From contig NZ_JAKGSD010000011.1 in assembly GCF_021654135.1 (NCBI RefSeq), forward strand, positions 72,879 to 136,878: a DNA stretch of 64,000 nt, given 5' to 3'. Shown here piece by piece: positions 16,573 through 26,256 of this stretch. A program made the translations under genes and the position numbers. The DNA comes from Amycolatopsis tucumanensis. GTDB taxonomy: Bacteria > Actinomycetota > Actinomycetes > Mycobacteriales > Pseudonocardiaceae. Under the pieces are notes generated by a model that worked only from the letters and a program-made list of their open reading frames with translations, did no database searches and was not told the origin of the DNA. The first letter of the stretch is position 1. Every line of letters begins with the position of its first letter.

Positions 16573-17597
16573 CGCGTCCTGGTCACCTTGTTCAGCCCGC
16601 GCGGGCGGTCCGGGTCGAAGCCGCGGGCCAGCGCCAGCCCGAGCGCGATCCGCTGCACCGGCAGCACCTCCAGCACTGGCGCGAGTTCCTCGGCCACGGA
16701 CGGTACCGGGATGCGGACCGCGGCGGGCACCTCGCCCGCCGACGACCCGAGCGCCAGCACGTCGGCGCCGCGCTCGGCGACCGCGGTGAGCACGTCGCGC
16801 AGGGCGGCTCCGCCCCGCCCGGCACCGGTGATCGCCAGCACCGCGGTCTCCTCGTCGACGGCCGCGACCGGCCCGTGCAGCAGGTCCGCGCCGCTGTACG
16901 CGCGGGCGGCGAGGTAGCTGGTCTCGGCGAGCTTGAGCGCGGACTCCAGCGCGGTCGCATAGGAGTAGCCGCGACCGGTGGTGATGATCCGGTCGACGAA
17001 GCGGTACCGGTCCACGGCGCGCTGCACGTCGACCTCCAGCGCCTGCCGCGCCAGCGGTTCGATCTCGGCCGCGGCGGACGAGTCGCCGCCCCGGACGGCG
17101 TCGATGAGCAGGTACAACGCGAGCAGCGTCGCGGAGTACGTCTTGGTGGCGGCCACCGCGGTCTCGGTGCCGGCCCCGATGTCGACGGCCAGTTCGGCGG
17201 CGCCGCCCAGCGGCGAGGCCGGGGTGTTGGTGACCGCGACGGTCAGCGCGCCCTGCTTGCGGGCGGTCTGGGTGAACTCCAGCAGGTCGGGCGAGCCGCC
17301 GCTCTGGCTGACCGACACCAGCAGCACGTCCCGCAGGTCGGGGCGCGCCCCGTAGAGGGTCACCGTGGAGGGCGAGACGAGCCCGGCCGGCAGCCCGAGC
17401 AGGACCTCGATGAGGTACTTCGCGTACAGCGCCGCGTGGTCGCTGGAGCCGCGCGCGGCCAGCAGTGCGAACCGCGGCGGGCGCCGGGAGATGGCGGCGG
17501 CGACGTCGGCGATCTCCCCGCGGCGGGCCACCAGGCCGCCCAGAACGGCGGGCTGTTCGGCGATTTCCGCGGCCATGTGCTGTCCGGGGTTGCTCAT
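16569..17597 (-). CDS. SIS-domain glucosamine-6-phosphate deaminase (NagB-II type)
   Basis: A 342-aa protein with two SIS domains, like the isomerase half of GlmS without the glutaminase domain. Key segments are ARGSSDHAALYAKYLIE, VSVSQSGGSPDLLEF and the GlmS-like C-terminus RPRGLNKVTRTR. It probably deaminates and isomerises GlcN6P to Fru6P and ammonia. ATG 17597 lies 16 bp downstream of a DasR box. First gene of the nagB-II/nagK operon, divergent from dasR. A GlmS-like aldose-ketose isomerase acting on another amino sugar cannot be excluded. Confidence 0.85.
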   Translation of the reverse strand: MSNPGQHMAAEIAEQPAVLGGLVARRGEIADVAAAISRRPPRFALLAARGSSDHAALYAKYLIEVLLGLPAGLVSPSTVTLYGARPDLRDVLLVSVSQSGGSPDLLEFTQTARKQGALTVAVTNTPASPLGGAAELAVDIGAGTETAVAATKTYSATLLALYLLIDAVRGGDSSAAAEIEPLARQALEVDVQRAVDRYRFVDRIITTGRGYSYATALESALKLAETSYLAARAYSGADLLHGPVAAVDEETAVLAITGAGRGGAALRDVLTAVAERGADVLALGSSAGEVPAAVRIPVPSVAEELAPVLEVLPVQRIALGLALARGFDPDRPRGLNKVTRTR

Positions 17598-17612
17598 GCT
17601 GGATCCCTTCGG

Positions 17613-17624
17613 AGGTCTAGACCA
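17613..17624. promoter_or_regulatory. dre (DasR-responsive element)
   Basis: AGGTCTAGACCA contains the palindrome GGTCTAGACC, matching the core of the DasR operator (TGGTCTAGACCA). It lies 16 bp upstream of the nagB-II start and 80 bp upstream of dasR. DasR is released by GlcN6P or GlcNAc6P, so the operon should be induced by amino sugars and dasR may be autoregulated. Confidence 0.9.
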
Positions 17625-17703
17625 ATGCTACCCCGGGCGCGGTTCCATCCGGAAAGGGTAGTTTCATCCTGCGCCGGAGGCGCGGTTCGAGGAGGAGTCG
17701 GTC

Positions 17704-18432
17704 ATGTTGGAGTCAGCCACGCGCGGTCAGCGCGAACCGAAGTACTGGGCGTTGAAGCAGCATCTGCTCGACCTGCTGGAGACGATGCCGCCGGGTTCGC
17801 CGATTCCCACCGAACGCTCGCTGGCCACCGAGTTCGCGGTCTCCCGCACCACGGTGCGGCAGGCCCTGGCGGACCTCACCGCCGAGGGCAGGCTGCACCG
17901 GGTGCAGGGCAAGGGCACGTTCGCCGCCGAGCCGAAGCTCGCGCAGCGGCTGCAGCTGTCGTCCTACACGGAGGACATGCGGGCGAAGGGTCGCGAGCCG
18001 TCGTCGAAGCTGCTGGAGGTCGAGGAGCTGACGGCCGAGCCCGAGCTGGCGAAGCTGCTCGGCATCCGCAACGGCGCGAAGGTGCTGCGGATGCGCCGTC
18101 TCCGGCTGGCCGACGGCGAGCCGATGGCGCTGGAGACCACGCACCTGCCGCTCGGCCGGTTCCGCGGCCTGCGCAAACACGTGTCGGCGGGCGGTTCCCT
18201 GTACGCGGTGTTGCGCGAGCACTACGGCGTGGAGATGGACAGCGCCGAGGAGACGATCGAGACCGCCCTGGCCGGGCCGCAGGAGGCGGACCTGCTCGGC
18301 GCCGACGTCGGCACCCCGATGCTCCTGCTGTCGCGGCATTCGTTCGCCGCGGACGGCAAACCGGTCGAATTCGTGCGGTCCATCTACCGCGGTGACCGGT
18401 ACAAGTTCGTGACCACGCTGCGGCGCCCGTAA
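17704..18432 (+). CDS. dasR: GntR/HutC-type regulator DasR
   Basis: A 242-aa regulator: an N-terminal GntR winged helix ([20 protein letters not shown] at about 37-56) and a C-terminal UTRA effector domain ([36 protein letters not shown]). The sequence and the divergent nagB-II/nagK operon with a dre box identify it as DasR, the master repressor of amino-sugar use, which also links nutrient state to antibiotic production and development. The start has a GAGGAGGAG ribosome site. Confidence 0.9.
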   Translation: MLESATRGQREPKYWALKQHLLDLLETMPPGSPIPTERSLATEFAVSRTTVRQALADLTAEGRLHRVQGKGTFAAEPKLAQRLQLSSYTEDMRAKGREPSSKLLEVEELTAEPELAKLLGIRNGAKVLRMRRLRLADGEPMALETTHLPLGRFRGLRKHVSAGGSLYAVLREHYGVEMDSAEETIETALAGPQEADLLGADVGTPMLLLSRHSFAADGKPVEFVRSIYRGDRYKFVTTLRRP

Positions 18433-18600
18433 CTCTCCAAGATCCCTTGCGTTGTCAAGGGATCGTTAAGCCCGCTGTGTCCACTGTGGACGTTGAGAGT
18501 GGCCTGCGTCACCTTCCGGCAACGCTGGGAGCATCTCAATCGACAAACACGTTGGACACGATGGGGTTAACACGAGAGGGAGAGCGAACACACCGCGATC

Positions 18601-19497
18601 ATGACCGAGGAGAAGGAAGAGAGCGCCGAGAAGAAGTCCGGGCTGTCTCCGGCGCAGGTGGTGGCGTCGGCGCTGGCCGCGGTGACGGCTGCTTTCCTGG
18701 GCTCCACGCTGGGGGTGGCGGGCACGGTCATCGGCGCCGGTGTCGCGAGCATCGTGACGACCGTGGGTGGCGAGATCTACCTGCGCTCGCTGCGCAGCAC
18801 GCGGGCGGCCGCGCGCAAGACGGCCGAGCTGCTGGCCGTGGCCGAGACCCGGCAGCAGACGAAGGTCGTGCCGCCCGCGGTCGCGCCGCGGTCGACGCAC
18901 CCGTTGATCAGGCACCAGCAGAACGGGGCCGCGCAGCGAAGACCGGCCACGCAGCTGACCGAGATGCCGACGAGGGTCGTGCACCCGATCACGCCACCGC
19001 TGTCCGGCACGACGCGCCGGATGCCGATGGCCGGGCAGGGCGGTTCCGGGGGCGGCGAGAAGACGGTGTTCATCCCGAAGCCGGTGGACCAGCCGGTCGA
19101 GGAGGAGGCGCCGCCCGCCGCCGCGAAACCCTGGTGGAAGAGCCGGTGGACGCTCGCGGTCGCGACCAGTGTGGTGGCGTTCGTGGTCGGGATGCTGGCG
19201 ATCACCGGCTTCGAGGCGGCGACCGGGAGCACCGTGTCCGGCGGCACCGGGACGACGCTGGGCCGGGTGGTCGGCGGTTCCGGCGGCGCCGAGACGACGA
19301 CCACGCAGGTCACGACGGTCACCGAGAGCTCGACGAGCGAGGACGAGCGGGCGCCGGCGAGCACGAGCAGCGCGCCGACGACGTCGTCCAGCGCCGAGGA
19401 GACCGAGTCCCCCGTGACGACGACGCCGAGCACCAGCGTCCAGGAAACGCCGTCCGCCGCATCCGAAACGGCGACCACGGCACCAAGCAGTCCTTGA
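18601..19497 (+). CDS. Uncharacterised two-helix membrane protein with Thr/Ser-rich tail
   Basis: A 298-aa protein not assigned to a known family. A charged N-terminus (MTEEKEESAEKK) precedes a Gly/Ala-rich hydrophobic hairpin-like segment at about 16-60 (VVASALAAVTAAFLGSTLGV), then a basic Pro-rich cytosolic linker. A transmembrane helix at about 182-203 (WTLAVATSVVAFVVGMLAI) leads to a very Thr/Ser/Glu-rich extracellular tail of about 90 residues, likely disordered and perhaps O-mannosylated. It stands alone and ends just before a perfect terminator. Confidence 0.7.
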   Translation: MTEEKEESAEKKSGLSPAQVVASALAAVTAAFLGSTLGVAGTVIGAGVASIVTTVGGEIYLRSLRSTRAAARKTAELLAVAETRQQTKVVPPAVAPRSTHPLIRHQQNGAAQRRPATQLTEMPTRVVHPITPPLSGTTRRMPMAGQGGSGGGEKTVFIPKPVDQPVEEEAPPAAAKPWWKSRWTLAVATSVVAFVVGMLAITGFEAATGSTVSGGTGTTLGRVVGGSGGAETTTTQVTTVTESSTSEDERAPASTSSAPTTSSSAEETESPVTTTPSTSVQETPSAASETATTAPSSP

Positions 19498-19510
19498 TCC
19501 GAAACCGGCC

Positions 19511-19544
19511 ACAGGCCCTTCGCGAGTTTTCGCGAAGGGCCTGT
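19511..19544. terminator. Bidirectional terminator
   Basis: Perfect 15-bp stem ACAGGCCCTTCGCGA with its complement, 4-nt loop, followed by TTTCG on the plus strand and T-containing sequence on the minus strand. It separates the convergent membrane-protein and hydrolase genes. Confidence 0.92.
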
Positions 19545-19550
19545 TTCGTG

Positions 19551-20462
19551 TCAGCCGGCGAGCAGTTCGGCCAGTTCGCGCGGGTCCTCGGGGCCGAGGT
19601 GGGGCGCGTCCAGGTCGCGCACGTCGAACCGGTTGCGCGGGGTCGCTTCGTCGGCCTCCCGGATCATCCGGTCCTGCAGCGCGAGGGGGATGGCCCGGTC
19701 CCGCGTGCAGCGCAGGTAGGTGCGCGGAACCCGGCCCCACGTCGCCGGGTCGCCGCGCGCGTCACCGGTGGTCAGCGCCCACGATTCGTCGGGCTCCATC
19801 GCGTTCAGGGCGGCGCGGAACGTGCTGTCCGCGTAGTCCGCGGCGAGTGCGGCCTTCGCCGCCGCGAGGAACGCGGGGTCCGCCGACCGCCAGTTCGTCC
19901 GTGCCACGCCGCTGGCCTGCGGATCCCCGATGCCGGGGATGGCGGGCAGGAGCGAGCCGGCCGCTTCCGGGGCCAGGAAGCAGTCGAGAACGCTACGCAG
20001 GCGGACGCAGCAGAAGGCGGACAGGTAGACCAGCCGGGCGACGAGGCCCGGGACCTGGTTGGCGACGCCGGTGATCGTCGCGCCGCCGAGGCTGTGGCCG
20101 ACGAGGACCACCGGGCCAAGGGCCGCCGCCCGGCGGACCACGGCGGTGACGTGCGCGATGGTGTCGGCCAGGGTGATCCCCGCGAGCGGTGACGGTTCGG
20201 CCGCGAAGGCGGCCAGGTCCTGCGGGGTCTGGTAGCTGACCGGGAAGTGTCCCCGCGGGCCGTGGCCGGGGAGGTCGACGGCCAGGGCCCGGTGGCCGGC
20301 GAGGGTCAGTTCGGCGACCACCGGGGCGAAGGAGCCCGCGTTGCCGTTGGCGCCGTGGACGAGCACGAAGACCGGGTCCGCCGTGGTCGCCTTTGGTGGG
20401 GTGCAGCCCGCGGCCGCGAGCGCGGTCGTGCTGAGGAAGGCCCGGCGGCCGAGTTCACGCAC
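19551..20462 (-). CDS. Secreted lipoprotein alpha/beta hydrolase
   Basis: A 303-aa alpha/beta-hydrolase with an N-terminal signal ELGRRAFLSTTALAAAGC: twin Arg (Tat-like) and a lipobox LAAAGC, so it is probably exported and lipid-anchored. The nucleophile elbow VGHSLGGA (Ser about residue 122) and HGANGN (oxyanion loop) are clear; the catalytic His is likely in DAPHLGPEDP. GTG 20462 overlaps the end of the upstream small gene by 8 bp, indicating an operon. Substrate unknown. It resembles salicylate-esterase/methylesterase-like hydrolases. Confidence 0.82.
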   Translation of the reverse strand: MRELGRRAFLSTTALAAAGCTPPKATTADPVFVLVHGANGNAGSFAPVVAELTLAGHRALAVDLPGHGPRGHFPVSYQTPQDLAAFAAEPSPLAGITLADTIAHVTAVVRRAAALGPVVLVGHSLGGATITGVANQVPGLVARLVYLSAFCCVRLRSVLDCFLAPEAAGSLLPAIPGIGDPQASGVARTNWRSADPAFLAAAKAALAADYADSTFRAALNAMEPDESWALTTGDARGDPATWGRVPRTYLRCTRDRAIPLALQDRMIREADEATPRNRFDVRDLDAPHLGPEDPRELAELLAG

Positions 20463-20679
20463 GGCCGTTCGCCCTGCTGGTTCGGGTGAGTGCCCAGATC
20501 AGCAGGATCGCGCCGACGGTGCCGGCCACGTAGTCGAACCAGCCGGGCAAGCCGGCGGCCCGGAGCAGGCCGGCGACGCCGAACGTGGTGTTCCACAGGG
20601 CGTCCGTGACGGCCGAGCCGAAGCCCTGGACGAACAGGAGCGTGCCCACGATCCAGCGGGCTTTCTGGGCGTTGTTCAT
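20455..20679 (-). CDS. Small integral membrane protein
   Basis: A 74-aa protein, MNNAQKARWIVGTLLFVQGF at the start, with hydrophobic segments at about 9-27 and 47-65 and a short hinge PGWFDY. ATG 20679 is preceded by GGAGGCGCC. It overlaps the lipoprotein hydrolase gene by 8 bp, so both are probably transcribed from the twin-operator promoter at 20694-20742. No family assigned; it may assist the hydrolase or be an immunity-like membrane partner. Confidence 0.7.
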   Translation of the reverse strand: MNNAQKARWIVGTLLFVQGFGSAVTDALWNTTFGVAGLLRAAGLPGWFDYVAGTVGAILLIWALTRTSRANGRA

Positions 20680-20693
20680 GGCGCCTCCGTTTC

Positions 20694-20742
20694 CGATGCG
20701 ACTGCATCGAAAACCGTAGCACGATTCGATGCGCTCGCATCG
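20694..20742. promoter_or_regulatory. Twin TetR operators
   Basis: Two 16-bp near-identical palindromes CGATGCGACTGCATCG (20694-20709) and CGATGCGCTCGCATCG (20727-20742), centres 33 bp apart, about three helical turns. They lie between the divergent small membrane protein gene and tetR. The -10-like TACAGT (20744-20749) for tetR immediately follows the second, so binding should repress both directions. Confidence 0.85.
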
Positions 20743-20755
20743 GTACAGTGGCGGC

Positions 20756-21340
20756 ATGCCCAGGAAGATCGACCACGACGACCGGCGGCGGCAGATCGCG
20801 GACGCCGTGTGCGCGCTGATCAGCCGCCGTGGGCTGGAGGGCGTGAGCCTGCGCGAGGTGGCCGGTGAGGCGGGCGTGTCGATGGGCGCGGTCCAGCGGT
20901 GCTTCAGCACCAAGGAGGACATGCTGGTCTTCGCGCAGGAGCACGTGAACCGGCGGATCAGCGAGCGGGCGCAGGCCAGGATCGGCGGTTCCGCGTCACC
21001 GGTGACGATGCTCGCGGAGACGCTGACGGCGATGCTCGCGGCCGACGATCCGGTGGAGGCGCGGGTGTGGATGGCGTTCACCGCGCAGTCGGCGGTCGAC
21101 CCCGCGCTGGCGGAGGTGCAGCGCGGCCACTACGCCGGGCTGGCGGAGTTGCTCGCCGTGTTGTTGCGGGCCGCGCAGGACGCCGGCGAGGTGCGGGCCG
21201 GCGTGGATGTCCCGGCCGAGGCGGAGACGCTCATCGCCCTCGCGGACGGCCTCACGGTGCAGATCCTGCTCGGCCGCCGCACGGCGGAGTCGGCTCGCGC
21301 GATGCTGCACGAGCGGCTCGACCGCCTGCGGGTGGCTTGA
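20756..21340 (+). CDS. TetR family regulator
   Basis: A 194-aa TetR protein. Residues 1-55 hold the DNA-binding domain: DHDDRRRQIADAVCALISRR, then GVSLREVAGEAGVSMGAVQRCF. The C-terminal TetR_C-like domain contains PVEARVWMAFTAQSAVDPAL. ATG 20756 is 7 bp after a -10-like TACAGT, suggesting a leaderless message. It probably represses itself and the divergent membrane protein/lipoprotein hydrolase operon via the two palindromes. Confidence 0.88.
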   Translation: MPRKIDHDDRRRQIADAVCALISRRGLEGVSLREVAGEAGVSMGAVQRCFSTKEDMLVFAQEHVNRRISERAQARIGGSASPVTMLAETLTAMLAADDPVEARVWMAFTAQSAVDPALAEVQRGHYAGLAELLAVLLRAAQDAGEVRAGVDVPAEAETLIALADGLTVQILLGRRTAESARAMLHERLDRLRVA

Positions 21341-21439
21341 GAGCCTCCCCGCCGTTCTGGGGCGTCCGTCGGTCTGGCTTGACCGCGGCGAACCACACTC
21401 GGCTACCGCTCGGGCGAGCCACGGCCACGACGGCCCGTG
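21341..21439. other. Spacer, nothing recognised
   Basis: A 99-bp GC-rich segment between the tetR stop and the first thiE-like remnant. I see no gene or clear terminator. Confidence 0.5.
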
Positions 21440-21620
21440 TCAGTCCAGCTGTGCCCGCAGCGGGCGAGTGGCTGCAGCCGGGTCCTCGGTCTCGGTGATC
21501 GTGCCTGCCGTGGGCGCCTCGGGCGGCCAGTCGAGCTGTGTCCGCGGCGCGGGCGGCGGTGGTGGCGCGAGCCATCACGATCGTGAGGCGGCCGCCGCCA
21601 GCTCCTCGGGCAGCCGGTCG
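21440..21620 (-). pseudogene. Degenerate duplicate copies of the thiE 3' end
   Basis: Two partial copies of the last part of thiE lie directly downstream of it. Copy 1 (21440 to about 21528) repeats the terminal stop and codons nearly exactly for about 60 bp (TCAGTCCAGCTGTGCCCGCA on the plus strand), then decays. Copy 2 (21528 to about 21620) keeps the first 20 bp with changes, lacks a middle part, then resumes with a stretch encoding LPEELAAAAS, like [10 protein letters not shown] of real thiE. Neither can encode a functional protein. They look like eroding tandem duplications of the gene end. Confidence 0.8.
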
Positions 21621-21743
21621 CGTGACGGCCGCTGGCTCGCCCGTGTCCGGGCCAGAGAGCCGCGCGCGGGTGGCGGTGATGGCGCGGCCGTTCGCCAGCG
21701 CGTGCGGTCGGGAGCCCGGGGTTCCAGCGCCGAGCTGCCCGGC

Positions 21744-22400
21744 TCAGTCCAGCTGTGCCCGCAGCGCACGAGCGGCCGCAGCCGGATCCTCGGCTTCCGT
21801 GATCGCCCGCACCACCACGATCCGCGTCGCGCCCGCCGCCAGCACTTCCGGCAGCCGCTCGGCGTCGATGCCTCCGATGGCGAACCACGGGCGCGCGGTG
21901 CCGAGCGCCGCGGTCGAGCGCACCAAGTCCAGGCCCGGCGCGGGACGGCCGGGCTTTGTCGGCGTCGGCCAGCAGGGGCCCGTGCAGAAGTAGTCCACAC
22001 CTTCTTCCACAGCCGCGGCCTCGGCCTGTGGACGGTCGTGCGTCGAGCGGCCGATCACCGGCTCGTCGCCGATCACCCGCCGCGCCAGCGGCACCGGCAG
22101 GTCGTCCTGCCCGAGGTGCAGCACGTCGGCGTCGACGGCCGCCGCGATGTCCGCCCGGTCGTTCACCGCCAGCAGCGCCCCGTGCCGCGCGCACGCCTCC
22201 GCCAGGATCTCCAGCGCGGCCAGCTCCTGACGGGCCTCCAGCGGCGCCCCGTCCCGCTTGTCCCGCAACTGGATGATGTCCACGCCGCCGGCCAGCGCGG
22301 CGTCGGCGAACTCGGCCAGGTCCGGCCGGTCCCCGGTGCACAGGTAGAGCCGCGCCGCGTCGAGGCGTTTCCTGATCTCGTCACCACTGAGCCCTGGCAT
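21744..22400 (-). CDS. thiE: Thiamine phosphate synthase
   Basis: A 218-aa TIM-barrel enzyme joining HMP-PP and thiazole phosphate to thiamine phosphate. Seen: [20 protein letters not shown] (pyrophosphate region), NDRADIA (metal/PP ligands), [41 protein letters not shown] and AIGGID. ATG 22400 is taken as start; it is divergent from the TPP-riboswitch-controlled thiO-S-G operon and has no riboswitch of its own that I can see. Its 3' end is followed by degenerate copies of itself. Confidence 0.93.
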   Translation of the reverse strand: MPGLSGDEIRKRLDAARLYLCTGDRPDLAEFADAALAGGVDIIQLRDKRDGAPLEARQELAALEILAEACARHGALLAVNDRADIAAAVDADVLHLGQDDLPVPLARRVIGDEPVIGRSTHDRPQAEAAAVEEGVDYFCTGPCWPTPTKPGRPAPGLDLVRSTAALGTARPWFAIGGIDAERLPEVLAAGATRIVVVRAITEAEDPAAAARALRAQLD

Positions 22401-22436
22401 GGCCTGAACCCTATCTCGCACGTTAGGGTGGAGGTG

Positions 22437-22526
22437 TCCGCACGGGAGCCCGAGCCACGGGCTGAGAGGGAGCTGCCAGCGCTCCGACCGTGGAACCTGA
22501 TCCGGATCATGCCGGCGCAGGGAGCG
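22437..22526 (+). promoter_or_regulatory. TPP riboswitch upstream of thiO
   Basis: The thi-box is unmistakable: CACGGGAGCCCG, GGGCTGAGAGG, then ACCGTGGAACCTGATCCGG and TCATGCCGGCGCAGGGAG. It ends 8 bp before the thiO start, so ligand binding probably hides the ribosome-binding region. A -10-like TAGGGT lies at 22424-22429. High TPP should shut off thiO-thiS-thiG. Confidence 0.97.
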
Positions 22527-22534
22527 TGATTCTC

Positions 22535-23640
22535 ATGAGCAACCAGCACGTGGCCGTCGTCGGCGGCGGGGTCATCGGCCTGTCCGTGGCCTGGCGCGCC
22601 GCGGCGGCCGGGCACCGCGTCACCGTCGTCGACCCCGCGCCCGGCCGCGGCGCGTCCTGGGTCGCCGGCGGCATGCTGGCCCCCGTCACCGAGGCCTGGC
22701 CCGGCGAGGAGGACTCCCTCGCTCTCGGCGAGGAGTCCCTCAGGCGCTGGCCCACGTTCGCGCAAGCGCTTGCGGCAGACGGCGGCGACCCGGGGCTGTC
22801 CCGCGCCGGCACGGTCGTCGTGGCACTGGACCGGGCCGACGCCGACCAGCTGGACATCCTCGCCGGCTACCTGCGCTCCGTCGGCCGCGACGTCGAGCAG
22901 GTCACCGGCCGCAGGCTGCGCTCGCTCGAACCCGGGCTCGGCGCGGTGCGCGGCGGCCTGCTCGTGCCCGGCGACCTGGCGGTCGACAACCGAAAGCTGC
23001 TCCGCGCCCTCGAAGCCGCCGCGCTCCAGCACGGCGCCGAGTTCACCGGCGACGAGGCGGTGGCTGTCGAGCCCGGCCGCGTCCGCACCGCCCACTGCGA
23101 GGTCCAGTGCGACGTCGTGGTCGTCGCCGCCGGCGCGCACAGCGCCCGGCTGCACCCGGTGCTCGCGCGAGGTGTCCGTCCGCTCAAGGGCGAGATCCTC
23201 CGCCTGCGCGCACGGCGCACGAGCCTGCCACCGCCCACGCGCACGGTGCGCGCCGTCGTGGAGGGGCGACCGGTGTACCTCGTGCCGCGCGAAGGCGGCG
23301 AGCTGGTCCTCGGCGCGACGCAGTACGAGGCCGGTTTCGACGACAGCGTGAGCGCCCGCGGCGTGCGCGAGCTGCTCGAAGGCGCCGAGCGGATCTTCCC
23401 CAGCATCGACGAGTACGAGTTGATCGAAACCGCGGCCGGGCTGCGCGCGGCCAGCACCGACACGCTCCCGTTCATCGGTGACCTCGGCGACGGCGTCCTC
23501 GCCGCGACCGGTCACCACCGCAACGGTCTGCTCATGGCGCCGGTGACCGCCGACGCCGTCGTGGCTTGGCTGTCCGGGGAGAAACCGCCCGAGGAGGCGC
23601 TCGCGGCGGACCCGGCCCGGCTCGGAACAGGAGGGGTCTG

Positions 23641-23641
<1 letters not shown>
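22535..23641 (+). CDS. thiO: Glycine oxidase
   Basis: A 368-aa DAO-family FAD enzyme oxidising glycine to iminoglycine for the thiazole ring of thiamine. The Rossmann motif VAVVGGGVIGLSVAWRAA is at residues 5-22 and GASWVAGGMLAPVTEAWPG is characteristic of ThiO. The C-terminal GHHRNGLLMAPVTAD also fits. ATG 22535 follows the TPP riboswitch. Its stop overlaps the thiS start (TGATG). Confidence 0.95.
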
Positions 23642-24607
<966 letters not shown>

Positions 24608-24692
24608 AAAACCCGGCTTCACCTCGGTTTGCCGCGGCGAGCACGTATGGTTTAGCGCACCCGAGCGGTCGGCGAGGCGAAGGAGCTCGAGA

Positions 24693-25124
24693 GTGGTTGA
24701 GTCAACCGAGGACGTCGCTGGGCGGTTGTTCCTCGCCGTCGGCCGGCTGTCCCGGTCGCTGCGGCAGGCAGGCACACCCGGGCCCGGCCACGGCTCCATT
24801 TCCGCGCTGTCGACGCTGGTCGCCTTCGGGCCGATGCGGCTCGGCGACCTGGCGGCGAAGGAGGGCGTGGCGGCCGCGACGATGTCGCGGATAGTCGCCT
24901 CGCTGGTCGACGCCGGCTGGGCGAGCCGCGAGCCCGACCCGATCGACCGGCGCGCCTGGCTGGCGACGGCCACCCCGCAGGGCGAGCGGATGCTGCTGGA
25001 CCTGCGGTCGACGCGGGTGCACGAGCTGCAGAAGCGGATCGACCGCCTGTCGCCGGAGCACCAGGCCGCGCTGGGGCAGGCGCTGCCGGCGCTGGAGGCG
25101 TTGCTGGCCGGCGACGAGAGCTGA
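24693..25124 (+). CDS. MarR family regulator
   Basis: A 143-aa winged-helix regulator. The recognition region MRLGDLAAKEGVAAATMSRI and wing DPIDRRAWLATATPQG are typical of MarR. GTG 24693 has a GAAGGAG ribosome site upstream. It lies between thiG and the thiD genes but no ligand or target is evident; it might regulate itself or a distant gene. Repeat-rich DNA follows its stop. Confidence 0.85.
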   Translation: MVESTEDVAGRLFLAVGRLSRSLRQAGTPGPGHGSISALSTLVAFGPMRLGDLAAKEGVAAATMSRIVASLVDAGWASREPDPIDRRAWLATATPQGERMLLDLRSTRVHELQKRIDRLSPEHQAALGQALPALEALLAGDES

Positions 25125-25139
25125 CCCGCGCCCGGGGTG

Positions 25140-25390
25140 CGCGGTGGCGGGGAGGCGTCGCTCGCGGCCGGGGGTGCTGAATTCGCGCCCGGAGAGCGGG
25201 CTCGCGCCGGGGAGTGCGGAACTCGCGCCGGGAGCGCGGGACTCGCGCGCGGGTGCTGAATTCCCGCGTGGGAGTGAGACTCCGCCCGAGAGCGTGGGAC
25301 CCGCGGGAACCCGCGCCCCGGAGCGTGGGCCCCATGGACCGGAGCGCAGACCTCCCAGCCCTGAGCCCGAAACCCGCGGGTGTTGGAACC
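25140..25390. repeat. Degenerate ~20-bp tandem repeat
   Basis: About ten imperfect units with consensus like GGACTCGCGCCGGGAGYGYG, some with GAATTC in place of GGACTC. Unit length drifts between 19 and 24 bp. No gene is supported. It occupies the whole gap between the marR and thiD stops. Confidence 0.75.
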
Positions 25391-25397
25391 TCGCGGC

Positions 25398-26231
25398 TCA
25401 GCGATCCTCCGGCGCCAGCCTCCAGAACGCCGACACCGGGCCGACTTTCGCGCCCATCGGGTAGGAGTTCGCGACCGCGTTGCCGACGAACCACTTCCCG
25501 AACCGCGCGGCCTCCGGCATCGACATGCCCCGCGCCAGGCCCGCGGTCAGCGCCGACGCCATCGCGTCCCCCGCGCCGTGAGTGTGCGGCGTGGAGAACC
25601 TCGGCCCGGGCAGTTCGATGAACGTCCGGCCGTCGTAGAGCAGGTCCACGCACTCCGGGTCGCTGGTCAGGTGACCGCTCTTCACCAGCACGTACTTCGG
25701 CCCGAGCTCCTTCAGCGCCACCGCCGCGTCGTGCATGCCCGCGCGGTCGGTCACCTCGATCCCGGTCAGCAGGCGCACCTCGTCCAGGTTCGGCGTGATC
25801 ACCGCGGCCCGCGGCAGCAGCAGGTCCCGCAGCGCGGCCAGCCCGGCCGCGTCGAACAGCGGGTGCCCGTGCATCGACGCGGCCACCGGGTCGACCACGA
25901 ACGGCACCTTCGAGTCCCGCCCGATCTCCGCCCGGTCGCACGCCTCCGCGACCGCCTCGATGATCTCCGCGGAGGCCAGCATGCCGGTCTTCGCCGCCTG
26001 CATGCCCATGTCCGCGGCCACGGCCTCGATCTGCCCGGCCACGATCCGCGCCGGGATGTCGGACCGGTCGTGCACGCCGAGCGTGTTCTGCACGGTCACC
26101 GCCGTGACCGCGACCAGGCCGTGCACCCCGCAGGTCAGGAACGTGCGCAGGTCCGCCTGCAACCCCGCGGCACCACCGGAGTCGGATCCGGCGATGGTCA
26201 GGGCGGCAGGCGGACTCGCGTTCTGGCTCAT
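25398..26231 (-). CDS. thiD: Hydroxymethylpyrimidine (phosphate) kinase, copy 1
   Basis: A 277-aa ribokinase-fold enzyme phosphorylating HMP and HMP-P. Seen: ALTIAGSDSGGAAGLQADLR, HGLVAVTAVTVQNTLGV, AAKTGMLAS, VVDPVAASMHGHPL, ITPNLDEVRLLTG and the anion-hole/catalytic HTHGAGDAMAS. Many ThiD proteins have GTGC where this has GAGD. It is clearly paralogous to the next upstream gene and lies 25 bp after it, so it is the last gene of a thiC-thiD-thiD transcript. Whether both copies perform the same step is unknown. Confidence 0.92.
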   Translation of the reverse strand: MSQNASPPAALTIAGSDSGGAAGLQADLRTFLTCGVHGLVAVTAVTVQNTLGVHDRSDIPARIVAGQIEAVAADMGMQAAKTGMLASAEIIEAVAEACDRAEIGRDSKVPFVVDPVAASMHGHPLFDAAGLAALRDLLLPRAAVITPNLDEVRLLTGIEVTDRAGMHDAAVALKELGPKYVLVKSGHLTSDPECVDLLYDGRTFIELPGPRFSTPHTHGAGDAMASALTAGLARGMSMPEAARFGKWFVGNAVANSYPMGAKVGPVSAFWRLAPEDR

Positions 26232-26256
26232 GCCCCCAGTGTCGCAAACCCGCCGA

